This document shows, piece after piece, positions 55,265 through 63,887 of a DNA stretch of 64,000 nt. The notes under the pieces were generated by a model. It was not told where the DNA came from. It saw only the letters and a program-made list of their open reading frames with translations, and made no database searches. The DNA is taken from contig NZ_OMPE01000009.1 in the NCBI RefSeq assembly GCF_900312815.1, forward strand, positions 1,612,001 through 1,676,000. Direction: 5' to 3'. A program made the translations under genes and the position numbers. The DNA comes from Aquimarina sp. AU474 (GTDB lineage Bacteria > Bacteroidota > Bacteroidia > Flavobacteriales > Flavobacteriaceae). Within the stretch, counting starts at the first letter, position 1, and the number at the start of each line of letters is the position of its first letter.

Positions 55265-56920
55265 ATGAAAAAACTAATTTTTTACGTCGTATTAATATGC
55301 AGTGTTAATTTGGTAAAAAGCCAAATTACTAATGAGGGAACACCATGGAGTTGGGAAATGAATGAGGTAAATAAAAATAAGATCACTCCGGTAGTGATGA
55401 AAAGTTTTGATTTGAACAAAATAAAAGCTGAAGATGCGGTAAATGATTTGAAAGGAGATGTGCCTTATAGATTTGGTTATGAGTTTGATGTAGATCTTGG
55501 GTTAGGAAATTCTGGGGCCTGGGATAAACTTCCTAACGGAGATAGAATCTGGAGGATTAATCTTTTGTCTAAAGGAGCAAGAACAATGAATTTTGTTTTT
55601 GATTTATTTCAAATTCCTAGAGGAGCAACAATATATTTGTACAATAATGATAAAACGGACCTATTAGGAGCGTATACGAATATTTGTAATAGACCCGATG
55701 AGATGTTAGGAACATGGTTGGTGCAGGGAGAAAATGTATGGATCGAATACTATGAGCCTTTAGCCGTAAAAGGGCAGGGTAAATTAAATTTAGGTAAGAT
55801 AGTACATGGGTACCGTTCTGTAACTGATGCTGAAATTGAGCAAAAAGCGTTGGGTAGTTCTGGTGATTGTAATCAAGATGTTAACTGCCCGATAGGAGAT
55901 GATTTTGAAGCTACAAAAGATAAACTAAAGCGTGCTGTTGGGTTTATTATTCTTAATGGTTTTGTTTGTACGGGTACCCTAATTAATAATACTAATAATG
56001 ATAAAGCACCGTATTTTTTAACGGCTAATCATTGCGAATCAGGATCTACATCTACTTGGGCATTTCGCTTTAATTGGATAAGTCCAAATCCTTCCTGTGC
56101 TACAACAGCAAGTAGTCCTGATGCTGCGGTTAATCAAACTACTAGTGGTGCTACATTACTTGCAGCTAATAGTGAATCTGATATGAAATTATTAAACCTT
56201 GATGGAGGTTTGGATCCCTCATGGGATTTAGAATGGGCAGGTTGGGATAGAAGTGGCGAAGCTCCAGGTTTTGTTGTAGGTATTCATCATCCAGCAGGAG
56301 ATATTATGAAAATTTGCCGGTATGATCAATCACCTACAAAAAGAGTGGTTGATTTTAATGGAAATCCTAGTACTGAGGTTTGGAATATTGCAGACTGGGA
56401 TCTTGGGGTTACCGAAAAAGGGTCATCGGGATCTGCTCTTTTTGACCCAAATGGTAGGATTATAGGTAAACTTTCTGGTGGTGCCGCTGCGTGTGATGGT
56501 GTAAATGATAATGGTGCCTTAGATTTTTATGGACGTTTTGATGTTTCCTGGGATTTTGGAACAACAGATGCTACAAGGCTATCAAATTGGTTAGATCCAA
56601 CAAATACGGGTAAAACCACTTTGGATATGTTATCGGTAGAAATGACCAATGGCGAGGTAACACCTCCTGCTACAGATGAAATCTTAGTGTCATTTAATCC
56701 CTCAATAGCAAAAGTTAATATTTTCAAAACTACCGAAAATGTTATAGAATATATGATTTACGATATTTCTGGAGCCTTAGTAGATACAGGTAGATTACTA
56801 ACTCAAGAAGGAGAAATTGATATGGCAGATAAATCTTCGGGGATGTATTTTGTTTATATCAAGGATACATCAAATGGTCGTGCATTTACTAAAAAAGTAG
56901 TTATAAATCGAAGATTTTAG
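55265..56920 (+). CDS. T9SS-exported trypsin-like serine protease
   Basis: 551 aa from ATG 55265, which gives the signal peptide MKKLIFYVVLICSVNLVKSQ; the longer TTG-initiated frame from 55223 would bury it. A propeptide-like region (20-200) precedes a trypsin-fold domain resembling lysyl endopeptidase: LTANHCES (H256), ESDMKLLNLDG (D306) and EKGSSGSALFDPNGR (S388). The C-terminal about 75 residues form a T9SS type A sorting domain (VNIFKTTENVIEYMIYDISG, MADKSSGMYFVYIKD, FTKKVVINRRF). Secreted to the cell surface or medium; cleavage specificity, possibly Lys, is inferred from family resemblance. Confidence 0.9.
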   Translation: MKKLIFYVVLICSVNLVKSQITNEGTPWSWEMNEVNKNKITPVVMKSFDLNKIKAEDAVNDLKGDVPYRFGYEFDVDLGLGNSGAWDKLPNGDRIWRINLLSKGARTMNFVFDLFQIPRGATIYLYNNDKTDLLGAYTNICNRPDEMLGTWLVQGENVWIEYYEPLAVKGQGKLNLGKIVHGYRSVTDAEIEQKALGSSGDCNQDVNCPIGDDFEATKDKLKRAVGFIILNGFVCTGTLINNTNNDKAPYFLTANHCESGSTSTWAFRFNWISPNPSCATTASSPDAAVNQTTSGATLLAANSESDMKLLNLDGGLDPSWDLEWAGWDRSGEAPGFVVGIHHPAGDIMKICRYDQSPTKRVVDFNGNPSTEVWNIADWDLGVTEKGSSGSALFDPNGRIIGKLSGGAAACDGVNDNGALDFYGRFDVSWDFGTTDATRLSNWLDPTNTGKTTLDMLSVEMTNGEVTPPATDEILVSFNPSIAKVNIFKTTENVIEYMIYDISGALVDTGRLLTQEGEIDMADKSSGMYFVYIKDTSNGRAFTKKVVINRRF

Positions 56921-56924
56921 AGAG

Positions 56925-57359
56925 CTAATTCTCTAGTCGCTTTCCGGAAAATAATTCTTTTCCGTTGGTATTTTTTAGTACTAACAAGTCGTTTTCGATG
57001 ATTTTTATACTAACCAAGGATAAAGTTTTAAAAAATTCTTGCTCTAAATCTGTTTTTGCTTGGCAATACATTTTTGAAGCCATAGGTATCCCAAAAGAAA
57101 TTACATCTTTATCTTGTGTGTATTTGCAAGAAAAGGTGTTACACCCAGAATATCCCGAAATTCTACTGTTTTCTTTGTCAAAGACGATAAAAAGTTTTTC
57201 TGCTTGAACATTTTTTCCGTTTAATTGGTGTATTTCAAACTTGTCTTTTTTATTTGTTTGAATCTCTGCTGTCGTGCTAGCTGTAGTTTTGTTTTTGGTA
57301 TTACAAGTATTAGTGTTAGAGAGGATAAACGAAAACAGAATTAGAGTTAAATATTTCAT
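56925..57359 (-). CDS. META-domain (HslJ-like) exported protein
   Basis: 144 aa. An N-terminal hydrophobic segment and Cys19 (ILSNTNTC) suggest export, perhaps as a lipoprotein, although the lipobox is not ideal. The META/HslJ domain is recognised by SRISGYSGCNTFSCKYTQDK and SFGIPMASKMYCQAKTDLEQ followed by LLVLKNTNGKELF. Related proteins are linked to stress or antibiotic resistance; role here unknown. It converges on the protease gene with a 4-base gap. Confidence 0.85.
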   Translation of the reverse strand: MKYLTLILFSFILSNTNTCNTKNKTTASTTAEIQTNKKDKFEIHQLNGKNVQAEKLFIVFDKENSRISGYSGCNTFSCKYTQDKDVISFGIPMASKMYCQAKTDLEQEFFKTLSLVSIKIIENDLLVLKNTNGKELFSGKRLEN

Positions 57360-57464
57360 GGTATAAAATTCTTTTTATTTATAAAAGAGAGTGTTATAGT
57401 GGTACAAATTTATCGTAATCTATGTTTTTAATTGCAAAAAGGCTCATTATAAGAGATTAAAATT

Positions 57465-57472
57465 TATTTTTG
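57465..57472 (+). promoter_or_regulatory. Candidate -7 box (TATTTTTG) of the TetR gene
   Basis: Exact TAnnTTTG match 25 bases before the regulator's ATG. The nearest upstream TTG (57432) is 30 bases away, too far for the usual spacing. Confidence 0.45.
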
Positions 57473-57497
57473 GTAGGGAAAACTAAGTAAACCATCA

Positions 57498-58067
57498 ATG
57501 AGAGCAGAAAGTAGAAAGGAAGAAATTATCAATGCAGCTTCTATTCTTTTTAAAGAAAAAGGATACAGTGCAGTTACGATGAGAGATTTGGCTAAAGCAA
57601 TGGGCATTAAGGCTGCCAGCCTCTATAATCATATTCAATCTAAGCAAGAGATTTTGGCCACAATTATCATTGATCTAGCCGAAATGTTTACTAATGGTAT
57701 GAATCAAATCGTAAATTCTGATGAAAATACGATACAAAAGCTAGAAAAAATCATAGACTTACATATTGATGTTACTTTGAGAAATGCAGATGGTTTGGCA
57801 TCTCTAAATAATGATTGGATGCACCTTGAAGAAGAGAATCTTCAATATTTTGAAAAAATGCGTCAGGAATATGAAGAAAACTTCAGAGATATAGTAAAGA
57901 AAGGGGTAGCGAGAAATGAAATAAAATCATTCAATATAGAAATTATAGTGTTTTCAACGCTTTCTACCTTAAGAACACTTTATCTGTGGTATCCAAAGCA
58001 AAGAAATATAGAGGCAGAGATGTTGAAGCATGATATGGTATCAGTATTACTTAAAGGTATAGTCTAA
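57498..58067 (+). CDS. TetR-family regulator of the phenylacetate operon
   Basis: 189 aa. The N-terminal TetR helix-turn-helix is EEIINAASILFKEKGYSAVT with MRDLAKAMGIKAASLYNHIQ and SKQEILATII; the C-terminal ligand/dimer domain is all helical (LEKIIDLHIDVTLRNADGLA, RTLYLWYPKQRNIEAEMLKH). It lies directly upstream of paaE in the same direction, and a perfect 20-base palindrome covers the paaE promoter, so it most likely represses the paa genes, like PaaR of Thermus, until a phenylacetyl-CoA-type ligand binds. The regulatory link is inference from position. Confidence 0.88.
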   Translation: MRAESRKEEIINAASILFKEKGYSAVTMRDLAKAMGIKAASLYNHIQSKQEILATIIIDLAEMFTNGMNQIVNSDENTIQKLEKIIDLHIDVTLRNADGLASLNNDWMHLEEENLQYFEKMRQEYEENFRDIVKKGVARNEIKSFNIEIIVFSTLSTLRTLYLWYPKQRNIEAEMLKHDMVSVLLKGIV

Positions 58068-58095
58068 AATAGATGTTTGCTGAGTTTTAAAATTA

Positions 58096-58157
58096 ACAAA
58101 TAATTATTTGTGTAAGAAACTAACAATTGTTAGTTTTGTTTAGCTATAACGTTATAG
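58096..58157 (+). promoter_or_regulatory. paa promoter with three palindromic operator candidates
   Basis: Seen directly: -33 TTTG (58107-58110), a 20-base spacer, and -7 TAGTTTTG (58131-58138), a full Bacteroidota promoter. Three perfect palindromes occupy it: ACAAATAATTATTTGT (58096-58111, over -33), AAACTAACAATTGTTAGTTT (58117-58136, over spacer and -7), and CTATAACGTTATAG (58144-58157, at or just after the expected transcription start). The central one is the best TetR-type operator. Confidence 0.75.
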
Positions 58158-58170
58158 TTAAATAGAGTAT

Positions 58171-59244
58171 ATGACAGATTTTTATCCAATACGGGTTTCT
58201 GAGGTGCATAAGGAAACTAAGGATTGCACGTCCATCACTTTTGATATTCCCAAAGAATTACAAGAGACATTTCTTTATAAGCAAGGACAGCATCTTACTA
58301 TTAAAGCATCTATAAATGGTGAGGATATTAGGCGTTCTTATTCGTTATGTTCAAGCCCTTTAGAAAACAAATGGCAAGTAGCAGTAAAACGAATAAATGG
58401 AGGAGTGTTTTCAAATTATGCAAACAATGTATTAAAGGCAGGAGATGTTTTAGAATTAATGCCACCTCTGGGTAGCTTTTTTGTTGAAACGAACCCTTCT
58501 GTCACTAAAAATTACGTTGTTTTTGCTGCAGGTAGCGGGATTACGCCTATACTTTCTATCATAAAAACACATTTAGCTTCTGAGCCTAATAGCACTTTCA
58601 AACTATTTTATTTGAATCGGAATGTTAAATCAATTATCTTTAAAGAAGAGATTGAAGCATTAAGAAACATGTATTTTGGTAGGTTAGAAATTTTTTATTT
58701 CCTAACTAAGGAACAACGCGATATTCCCCTGCTTAATGGAAGATTTACATCTGAAAAAATACAGGAACTTATAGCTAAAATTTTAAATGTTTCTACAATC
58801 GACGAATGTTTTGTTTGTGGGCCAGAAGAAATGATTTTTATAATTAGAGATGAATTGGTTAATGCGGGGCTCTCTAAAGAGAAGGTTCATTATGAGCTTT
58901 TCTTCTCAGGAGTTACTGAAGAAGATAAAAAGAAAGCAGCACAAGCGGTAGAACATAAATTTGAAGGAACCGAAGTTACTATTATTGATGGCGGAAAAGA
59001 ATTTCATTTCGCTATGGATGATGATTATGACAATATTTTGGATGGAGCCTTGGCTGCAGGAGCAGATTTGCCTTTTGCATGTAAAGGAGGAGTGTGCAGT
59101 ACCTGTAAATGTAAAGTAATTGAAGGTACTGTTGAAATGAAAATAAACTATGCATTAGAAGAAGATGAGGTAGCTAAAGGACTTGTTTTGTCCTGTCAAG
59201 CGGTGCCTACTACTGAAAAAGTAGTTGTTGATTTTGATGTATAA
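58171..59244 (+). CDS. paaE: Phenylacetyl-CoA epoxidase reductase subunit PaaE
   Basis: 357-aa reductase passing electrons from NAD(P)H to the PaaABC oxygenase. FAD domain: RRSYSLCSSP and QGQHLTIKAS. NAD domain: VVFAAGSGITPILSIIKTHL, then ECFVCGPEEMI. C-terminal plant-type 2Fe-2S domain: ACKGGVCSTCKCKV with C304, C309 and C312, plus C342 in LSCQAVP. It is the first structural gene of the operon, 13 bases ahead of paaA. Confidence 0.95.
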   Translation: MTDFYPIRVSEVHKETKDCTSITFDIPKELQETFLYKQGQHLTIKASINGEDIRRSYSLCSSPLENKWQVAVKRINGGVFSNYANNVLKAGDVLELMPPLGSFFVETNPSVTKNYVVFAAGSGITPILSIIKTHLASEPNSTFKLFYLNRNVKSIIFKEEIEALRNMYFGRLEIFYFLTKEQRDIPLLNGRFTSEKIQELIAKILNVSTIDECFVCGPEEMIFIIRDELVNAGLSKEKVHYELFFSGVTEEDKKKAAQAVEHKFEGTEVTIIDGGKEFHFAMDDDYDNILDGALAAGADLPFACKGGVCSTCKCKVIEGTVEMKINYALEEDEVAKGLVLSCQAVPTTEKVVVDFDV

Positions 59245-59256
59245 AACTCGATCGTA

Positions 59257-60213
59257 ATGAGTGAAAAGGAAATTAAAAATTTAGAAGAGATCTTTGAGCA
59301 AAGAATTGCAAGAGATGAAAAAATTGAGCCAAAGGACTGGATGCCTGAGAAATATAGAAAAACGCATATCCGTCAAATCTCTCAACATGCACATTCCGAA
59401 ATTGTAGGGATGTTACCAGAAGGTAACTGGATTACTCGAGCGCCTTCATTAAGGCGTAAAGTTGCTTTGTTGGCAAAAGTTCAAGATGAGGCAGGTCATG
59501 GTTTATATCTGTATAGTGCGTGTGAAACCTTGGGGATTTCTAGAGATGAATTATATGAGCAATTACATACCGGTAAAGCCAAGTATTCTAGTATTTTCAA
59601 TTACCCAACAATAACATGGGCAGATATAGGTGCAATAGGATGGTTAGTAGATGGAGCGGCAATTATTAATCAAGTTCCATTGTGTAGTACATCATATGGC
59701 CCTTATGCTAGAGCAATGATTCGTGTATGTAAAGAAGAAAGTTTTCATCAACGTCAAGGTTATGAGATTATGATCAAGCTTGCGAAAGGTTCTCCAGAGC
59801 AAAAAGAAATGGCTCAAGATGCTTTAAATAGATGGTGGTGGCCTTCTTTAATGATGTTAGGTCCTACAGATGCAGAATCTGTGCATACCGAACAATCAAT
59901 GAAATGGAAATTGAAACGCAAGACGAATGATGAGTTACGCCAGCAGTTTATAGATCAAACTGTTCCTCAGGCCGATTTAATCGGTCTGACAATGCCAGAT
60001 CCAGATTTGAAATGGAATGAAGAAACAGGTCATTATGATTTTGGAGATATTGATTGGGATGAGTTTTGGCAGGTTGTAAAAGGTCATGGTCCTTGTAACG
60101 AAGAGCGATTATCTGCTAGAGTTAATGCTTGGGAAGAAGGAGAATGGGTTCGTGATGCGGCAATGGCATATGCAAAGAAACAAGAAGAAAAAAAGCTTAA
60201 AAAAGCAATTTAA
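59257..60213 (+). CDS. paaA: Phenylacetyl-CoA epoxidase catalytic subunit PaaA
   Basis: 318-aa ferritin-like di-iron oxygenase subunit that forms the ring epoxide of phenylacetyl-CoA. Metal-binding EXXH pairs are visible as VQDEAGHGLYLYSACETLG and CKEESFHQRQGYE. Other typical blocks: ALNRWWWPSLMMLGP and TMPDPDLKWNEETGHYDFGD. Full length, followed 12 bases later by paaB. Confidence 0.97.
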   Translation: MSEKEIKNLEEIFEQRIARDEKIEPKDWMPEKYRKTHIRQISQHAHSEIVGMLPEGNWITRAPSLRRKVALLAKVQDEAGHGLYLYSACETLGISRDELYEQLHTGKAKYSSIFNYPTITWADIGAIGWLVDGAAIINQVPLCSTSYGPYARAMIRVCKEESFHQRQGYEIMIKLAKGSPEQKEMAQDALNRWWWPSLMMLGPTDAESVHTEQSMKWKLKRKTNDELRQQFIDQTVPQADLIGLTMPDPDLKWNEETGHYDFGDIDWDEFWQVVKGHGPCNEERLSARVNAWEEGEWVRDAAMAYAKKQEEKKLKKAI

Positions 60214-60225
60214 AAAATAGAACAG

Positions 60226-60507
60226 ATGAAAAACTGGCCACTTTGGGAAGTGTTTGTAAGGAGTAAAAACGGTTTAGAACATCGTCATTTTGGAAGCCTT
60301 CATGCTGCAGATGCAGAAATGGCTTTGGAAAATGCAAGAGATGTATATACACGAAGAAATGAAGGTGTTAGTATTTGGGTAGTTGAATCAAAAAATATTA
60401 CTGCTTCTAATCCAGAGCATGGAGGAGAGCTTTTTGAACCTGCTCAAGATAAGGTGTATAGACATCCTACATTTTATGATTTACCTGATGAGGTAAAACA
60501 TATGTAA
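60226..60507 (+). CDS. paaB: Phenylacetyl-CoA epoxidase subunit PaaB
   Basis: 93-aa small subunit of the epoxidase complex. Family markers: WPLWEVFVRSKNGLEHRHFG, SLHAADAEMALENARDVYTR, RRNEGVSIWVVES and FYDLPDEVKHM. It bridges the PaaAC heterodimers and has no metal ligands. Confidence 0.97.
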   Translation: MKNWPLWEVFVRSKNGLEHRHFGSLHAADAEMALENARDVYTRRNEGVSIWVVESKNITASNPEHGGELFEPAQDKVYRHPTFYDLPDEVKHM

Positions 60508-60548
60508 CGTGTGTATTGAAATATAAAGCTTAAGTAAAGCCAGATTTA

Positions 60549-61307
60549 ATGATGAAAAACGAAAATTTAGTACACTATATCTACGGGATTGCAGACAATG
60601 CTTTGATTCTTGGTCAACGATTATCAGAATTGTGTGGGCACGGCCCAAGTTTAGAGACAGATATTGCGTTAACCAATATGGCTTTAGATTTATTAGGGCA
60701 AACCAGAAGTTATTATCAGTATGCAGCACAACTTTTGGGTGATGGAAAGACTGAAGATGATATAGCTTATTTAAGAATAGAAAGACAATATAAAAATGTA
60801 TTGTTAGTAGAACAGCCTAATAAACATTTTGGGTATGTGATCACAAGACAATTTTTTTATGATGTTTTCCATTTATTGTTATTACAAGAGTTGCAAAATA
60901 GCAAAGACGAAACCTTGTCGGCAATTGCAAAAAAAGGAATTAAAGAAGTAAGTTATCATCAAAGATTCTCGTCTGATTGGATGAAAAGATTAGGAGATGG
61001 TACAGAAGAAAGTCGTAAAAAAACTCAGGAAGCAATAAATGATCTATGGAAATTTACAGATGAGTTATTTCATATGACCGAAGATGATAAACAAGTTTTT
61101 GAAGCCGAAATAGGAGTTGATGTTACCACCCTTAAACAACTATATAATCAAAGAGTAAAAGAAGTTCTTGAAGAAGCAACCTTAACAATTCCAGAGATTA
61201 AGTGGTTTCAAAAAGGAGGTAAACAAGGGATTCATAGTGAACATATGGGGTATTTGCTTTCTGATTTACAATATATGCAACGTACGTACCCTAATATGAA
61301 GTGGTAA
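60549..61307 (+). CDS. paaC: Phenylacetyl-CoA epoxidase structural subunit PaaC
   Basis: 252-aa ferritin-like partner of PaaA. Typical sequence: LGQRLSELCGHGPSLETDIA, LTNMALDLLGQTRSYYQYAA, and KEVSYHQRFSSDWMKRLGDG. As in the family, it has an intact fold but is the non-catalytic partner. Two adjacent ATGs (60549, 60552) are possible. Confidence 0.96.
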   Translation: MMKNENLVHYIYGIADNALILGQRLSELCGHGPSLETDIALTNMALDLLGQTRSYYQYAAQLLGDGKTEDDIAYLRIERQYKNVLLVEQPNKHFGYVITRQFFYDVFHLLLLQELQNSKDETLSAIAKKGIKEVSYHQRFSSDWMKRLGDGTEESRKKTQEAINDLWKFTDELFHMTEDDKQVFEAEIGVDVTTLKQLYNQRVKEVLEEATLTIPEIKWFQKGGKQGIHSEHMGYLLSDLQYMQRTYPNMKW

Positions 61308-61374
61308 GTTATGTGTATGAACGCTATTTCCTTTTTTAAGGAAATCTTTTTTTTAATATAATCTTAGTTAGGAG

Positions 61375-61878
61375 ATGACGATAGAATTAGAAAATCATAT
61401 TGATCCGATGCTTTTTCCAATTTTGGAAAAGGTACACGATCCTGAAATTCCGGTTTTGTCAATTATGGATATGGGAGTTGTACGTTTTGCGCAAATGATA
61501 AACTCTGTAGCTCAAATTAAAATTACTCCAACCTATAGTGGGTGTCCAGCCATGGATGTTATAGGAGAGGATATTGTTGAAGCTTTTGCCAAAGAAAATA
61601 TAGAAGCCAAGGTCTCCTTAGTATTGTCACCAGCCTGGACCACAGATTGGATTACTCCAAGAGGTAGGGAATCGTTAGAGGAGTATGGAATAGCGGCGCC
61701 TTTAGAAGAAAATGCAGACAAAGAGGCATTGCTTAATAATAAAAGGATTGTAAAATGTACAAATTGCGGTTCTGTTAATACAAAATTAGTAAGTCAATTT
61801 GGTTCTACTGCCTGCAAGGCATTGTTTAAATGTGAAGATTGTTTAGAACCTTTTGATTATTTCAAGTGTCTTAAATGA
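61375..61878 (+). CDS. paaD: Phenylacetate pathway Fe-S assembly-type protein PaaD
   Basis: 167 aa. The N-terminal MIP18 (DUF59)-like domain has KVHDPEIPVLSIMDMGVVRF and TPTYSGCPAMDVIGEDIV; the C-terminal zinc ribbon-like part has CTNCGSVNT and CEDCLEPFDYFKC. PaaD is thought to help mature the metal centres of the epoxidase system. Lies 67 bases after paaC in the same operon. Confidence 0.95.
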   Translation: MTIELENHIDPMLFPILEKVHDPEIPVLSIMDMGVVRFAQMINSVAQIKITPTYSGCPAMDVIGEDIVEAFAKENIEAKVSLVLSPAWTTDWITPRGRESLEEYGIAAPLEENADKEALLNNKRIVKCTNCGSVNTKLVSQFGSTACKALFKCEDCLEPFDYFKCLK

Positions 61879-61925
61879 TAGTAAAGAAATAATGTTTAAC
61901 TCAAAATTTAAATAGAAAATTAAAT

Positions 61926-62705
61926 ATGCCTTCAATCGAATTGTATGTCGAAAATGGAGTAGCGAGAATAACGCTCAATCGTCCTGAATCCTTTAATAGT
62001 TTTAATAGAGAAATGGCCCTTTTGTTACAAAAGACCCTGGATGAATGTAATACTAATGCCGAAATAAGATCTATTGTTATTACTGGTAAAGGAAAAGCCT
62101 TTTGTGCTGGTCAGGATCTTAAAGAAGTAACATCTCCCGAGTTAAACCCAGGTTTTAGAAAAATTCTAGAAGAGCATTACAATCCGATAATAGAGAGAAT
62201 ACGTTCTATAGAAAAACCAATAATAGCTGCGGTTAATGGTGTGGCTGCTGGAGCTGGAGCAAATATAGCTCTTGCATGTGATGTGGTCGTAGCTGTAGAA
62301 ACTGCAAGCTTTATTCAGGCGTTTAGTAAAATAGGCTTAATTCCTGATAGTGCAGGAACCTTTTTCTTACCAAGATTAATTGGTTTTCAAAAAGCATCGG
62401 CATTAATGCTGCTAGGGGATAAAGTATCTGCCAAAGATGCAGAACAATTAGGAATGTTATACAAGGTATTTGCTGTAGATACTTTTAATGAAGAAGTATC
62501 GAAATTAGCATTAAAATTGGCTCAAATGCCTACCAAAGCGTTAGGGTTAACAAAAAGATTACTTAACCAATCTATGGTTAATAATCTCCAAGAGCAATTA
62601 AATTTAGAATCTGACTTACAGATAGAATCTGCAGAGAGTGAAGATTATGCCGAGGGAGTAAACGCATTTATAGAAAAAAGAAAACCTGTATTTAAAGGAA
62701 AATAA
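61926..62705 (+). CDS. paaG: Ring-1,2-epoxyphenylacetyl-CoA isomerase (oxepin-CoA forming) PaaG
   Basis: 259-aa crotonase-fold enzyme. Oxyanion-hole blocks: GKGKAFCAGQDLKEV and NGVAAGAGANIALACDVVVA. The motif FSKIGLIPDSAGTFFLPRLI, with D141, matches the PaaG version of the active site. It turns the epoxide into the oxepin-CoA. Lies between paaD and paaH, as expected. Another hydratase of the pathway (PaaF) would be the main alternative; the IPD-GT block favours PaaG. Confidence 0.9.
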   Translation: MPSIELYVENGVARITLNRPESFNSFNREMALLLQKTLDECNTNAEIRSIVITGKGKAFCAGQDLKEVTSPELNPGFRKILEEHYNPIIERIRSIEKPIIAAVNGVAAGAGANIALACDVVVAVETASFIQAFSKIGLIPDSAGTFFLPRLIGFQKASALMLLGDKVSAKDAEQLGMLYKVFAVDTFNEEVSKLALKLAQMPTKALGLTKRLLNQSMVNNLQEQLNLESDLQIESAESEDYAEGVNAFIEKRKPVFKGK

Positions 62706-62708
62706 AAA

Positions 62709-63887
62709 ATGGTTGTAGGAGTAATAGGATCTGGTACAATGGGAAGTGGTATCGCACAAGTAGCGGCTACTGCTGGTTGTTTAGTGAAAGTGTATGATAC
62801 CAATGTAGAAGCATTAAATAGAAGTAAACAGGCATTAGAGAAAATTCTTTCCCGATTGGTTGAAAAAGGAAGAATAGATGAAACAGAGAAAAATCGCATT
62901 CAGAGAAATATATCTCACGTTAATTCTTTGAAAGATTTAAAAGATGCAAATCTTACTATTGAAGCGATCATTGAAGATATAAATATTAAAAAGAAAGTGT
63001 TTTCTGAGCTCGAGAGTTATGTTTCGGAAGATACTATAATTGCATCAAATACTTCTTCATTATCTATTGCTTCGATAGCTTCAGCATTGCAGAAACCACA
63101 ACGATGTATCGGGATTCATTTTTTTAATCCGGCGCCATTAATGAAATTGGTAGAGGTAATTCCTGCAGTTCAAACTTCTAAAGAGGTTACCCAAAAAGTC
63201 ATTAAGATTATTGAAGATTGGAAAAAAGTGGTTGCCCTTGCAAAGGATACTCCAGGTTTTATTGTGAATAGGGTTGCAAGGCCTTTTTATGGAGAATCTT
63301 TAAGAATATTAGAAGAAGGTTTGGCCGATGAAGCAACAATTGATTGGAGTTTGAAAACCTTGGGAGGGTTTAGAATGGGCCCTTTTGAATTAATGGATTT
63401 TATAGGTAATGATATTAACTATACGGTAACAGAAACTGTTTTTAAAGCTTTTTATTATGATCCAAGGTATAAGCCTGCTTTTACTCAAAAAAGATTATCT
63501 GAAGCAGGGTATTTAGGAAGAAAAACAGGAAAAGGATATTACGATTATAGTGATACAGCAATTAAACCTTCTCCCAAAGAGGATAAAGAAGTGGCGACAT
63601 ATGTTTTTGATAGAGTATTGGTTATGCTAATTAATGAAGCTGCCGATGCTTTGTTTTGGAACATTGCCTCAGCTTCGGATATTGATAATGCAATGACCAA
63701 AGGGGTTAATTACCCAAAAGGATTATTATCATGGGCAGATGAAAAAGGAATTGATTGGTGTGTAAATAAACTTGATGCCCTTTATGATGAATATCGAGAA
63801 GATCGCTATAGATGTAGTCCGTTATTACGAAAAATGGGAAGGGAGCATACGACTTTTTTTAATACAAAAGAGATAGTAGATAATTAA
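62709..63887 (+). CDS. paaH: 3-hydroxyacyl-CoA dehydrogenase PaaH
   Basis: 392 aa. NAD-binding GVIGSGTMGSGIAQVAA at the start, the catalytic block CIGIHFFNPAPLMKLVEVIP, and GFIVNRVARPFYGESLRILE. Both the first and a second C-terminal dehydrogenase domain are present (FDRVLVMLINEAADALFWNI, TKGVNYPKGLLSWADE), the PaaH arrangement. Oxidises 3-hydroxyadipyl-CoA late in phenylacetate breakdown. Starts 3 bases after the paaG stop. Confidence 0.93.
   Translation: MVVGVIGSGTMGSGIAQVAATAGCLVKVYDTNVEALNRSKQALEKILSRLVEKGRIDETEKNRIQRNISHVNSLKDLKDANLTIEAIIEDINIKKKVFSELESYVSEDTIIASNTSSLSIASIASALQKPQRCIGIHFFNPAPLMKLVEVIPAVQTSKEVTQKVIKIIEDWKKVVALAKDTPGFIVNRVARPFYGESLRILEEGLADEATIDWSLKTLGGFRMGPFELMDFIGNDINYTVTETVFKAFYYDPRYKPAFTQKRLSEAGYLGRKTGKGYYDYSDTAIKPSPKEDKEVATYVFDRVLVMLINEAADALFWNIASASDIDNAMTKGVNYPKGLLSWADEKGIDWCVNKLDALYDEYREDRYRCSPLLRKMGREHTTFFNTKEIVDN

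Noticed and set aside
56918..56935. Small inverted repeat TAGAGA/TCTCTA at the convergent stops of the protease and META genes
   Set aside because: Only 6 bp and without T tracts; too weak to call a terminator.
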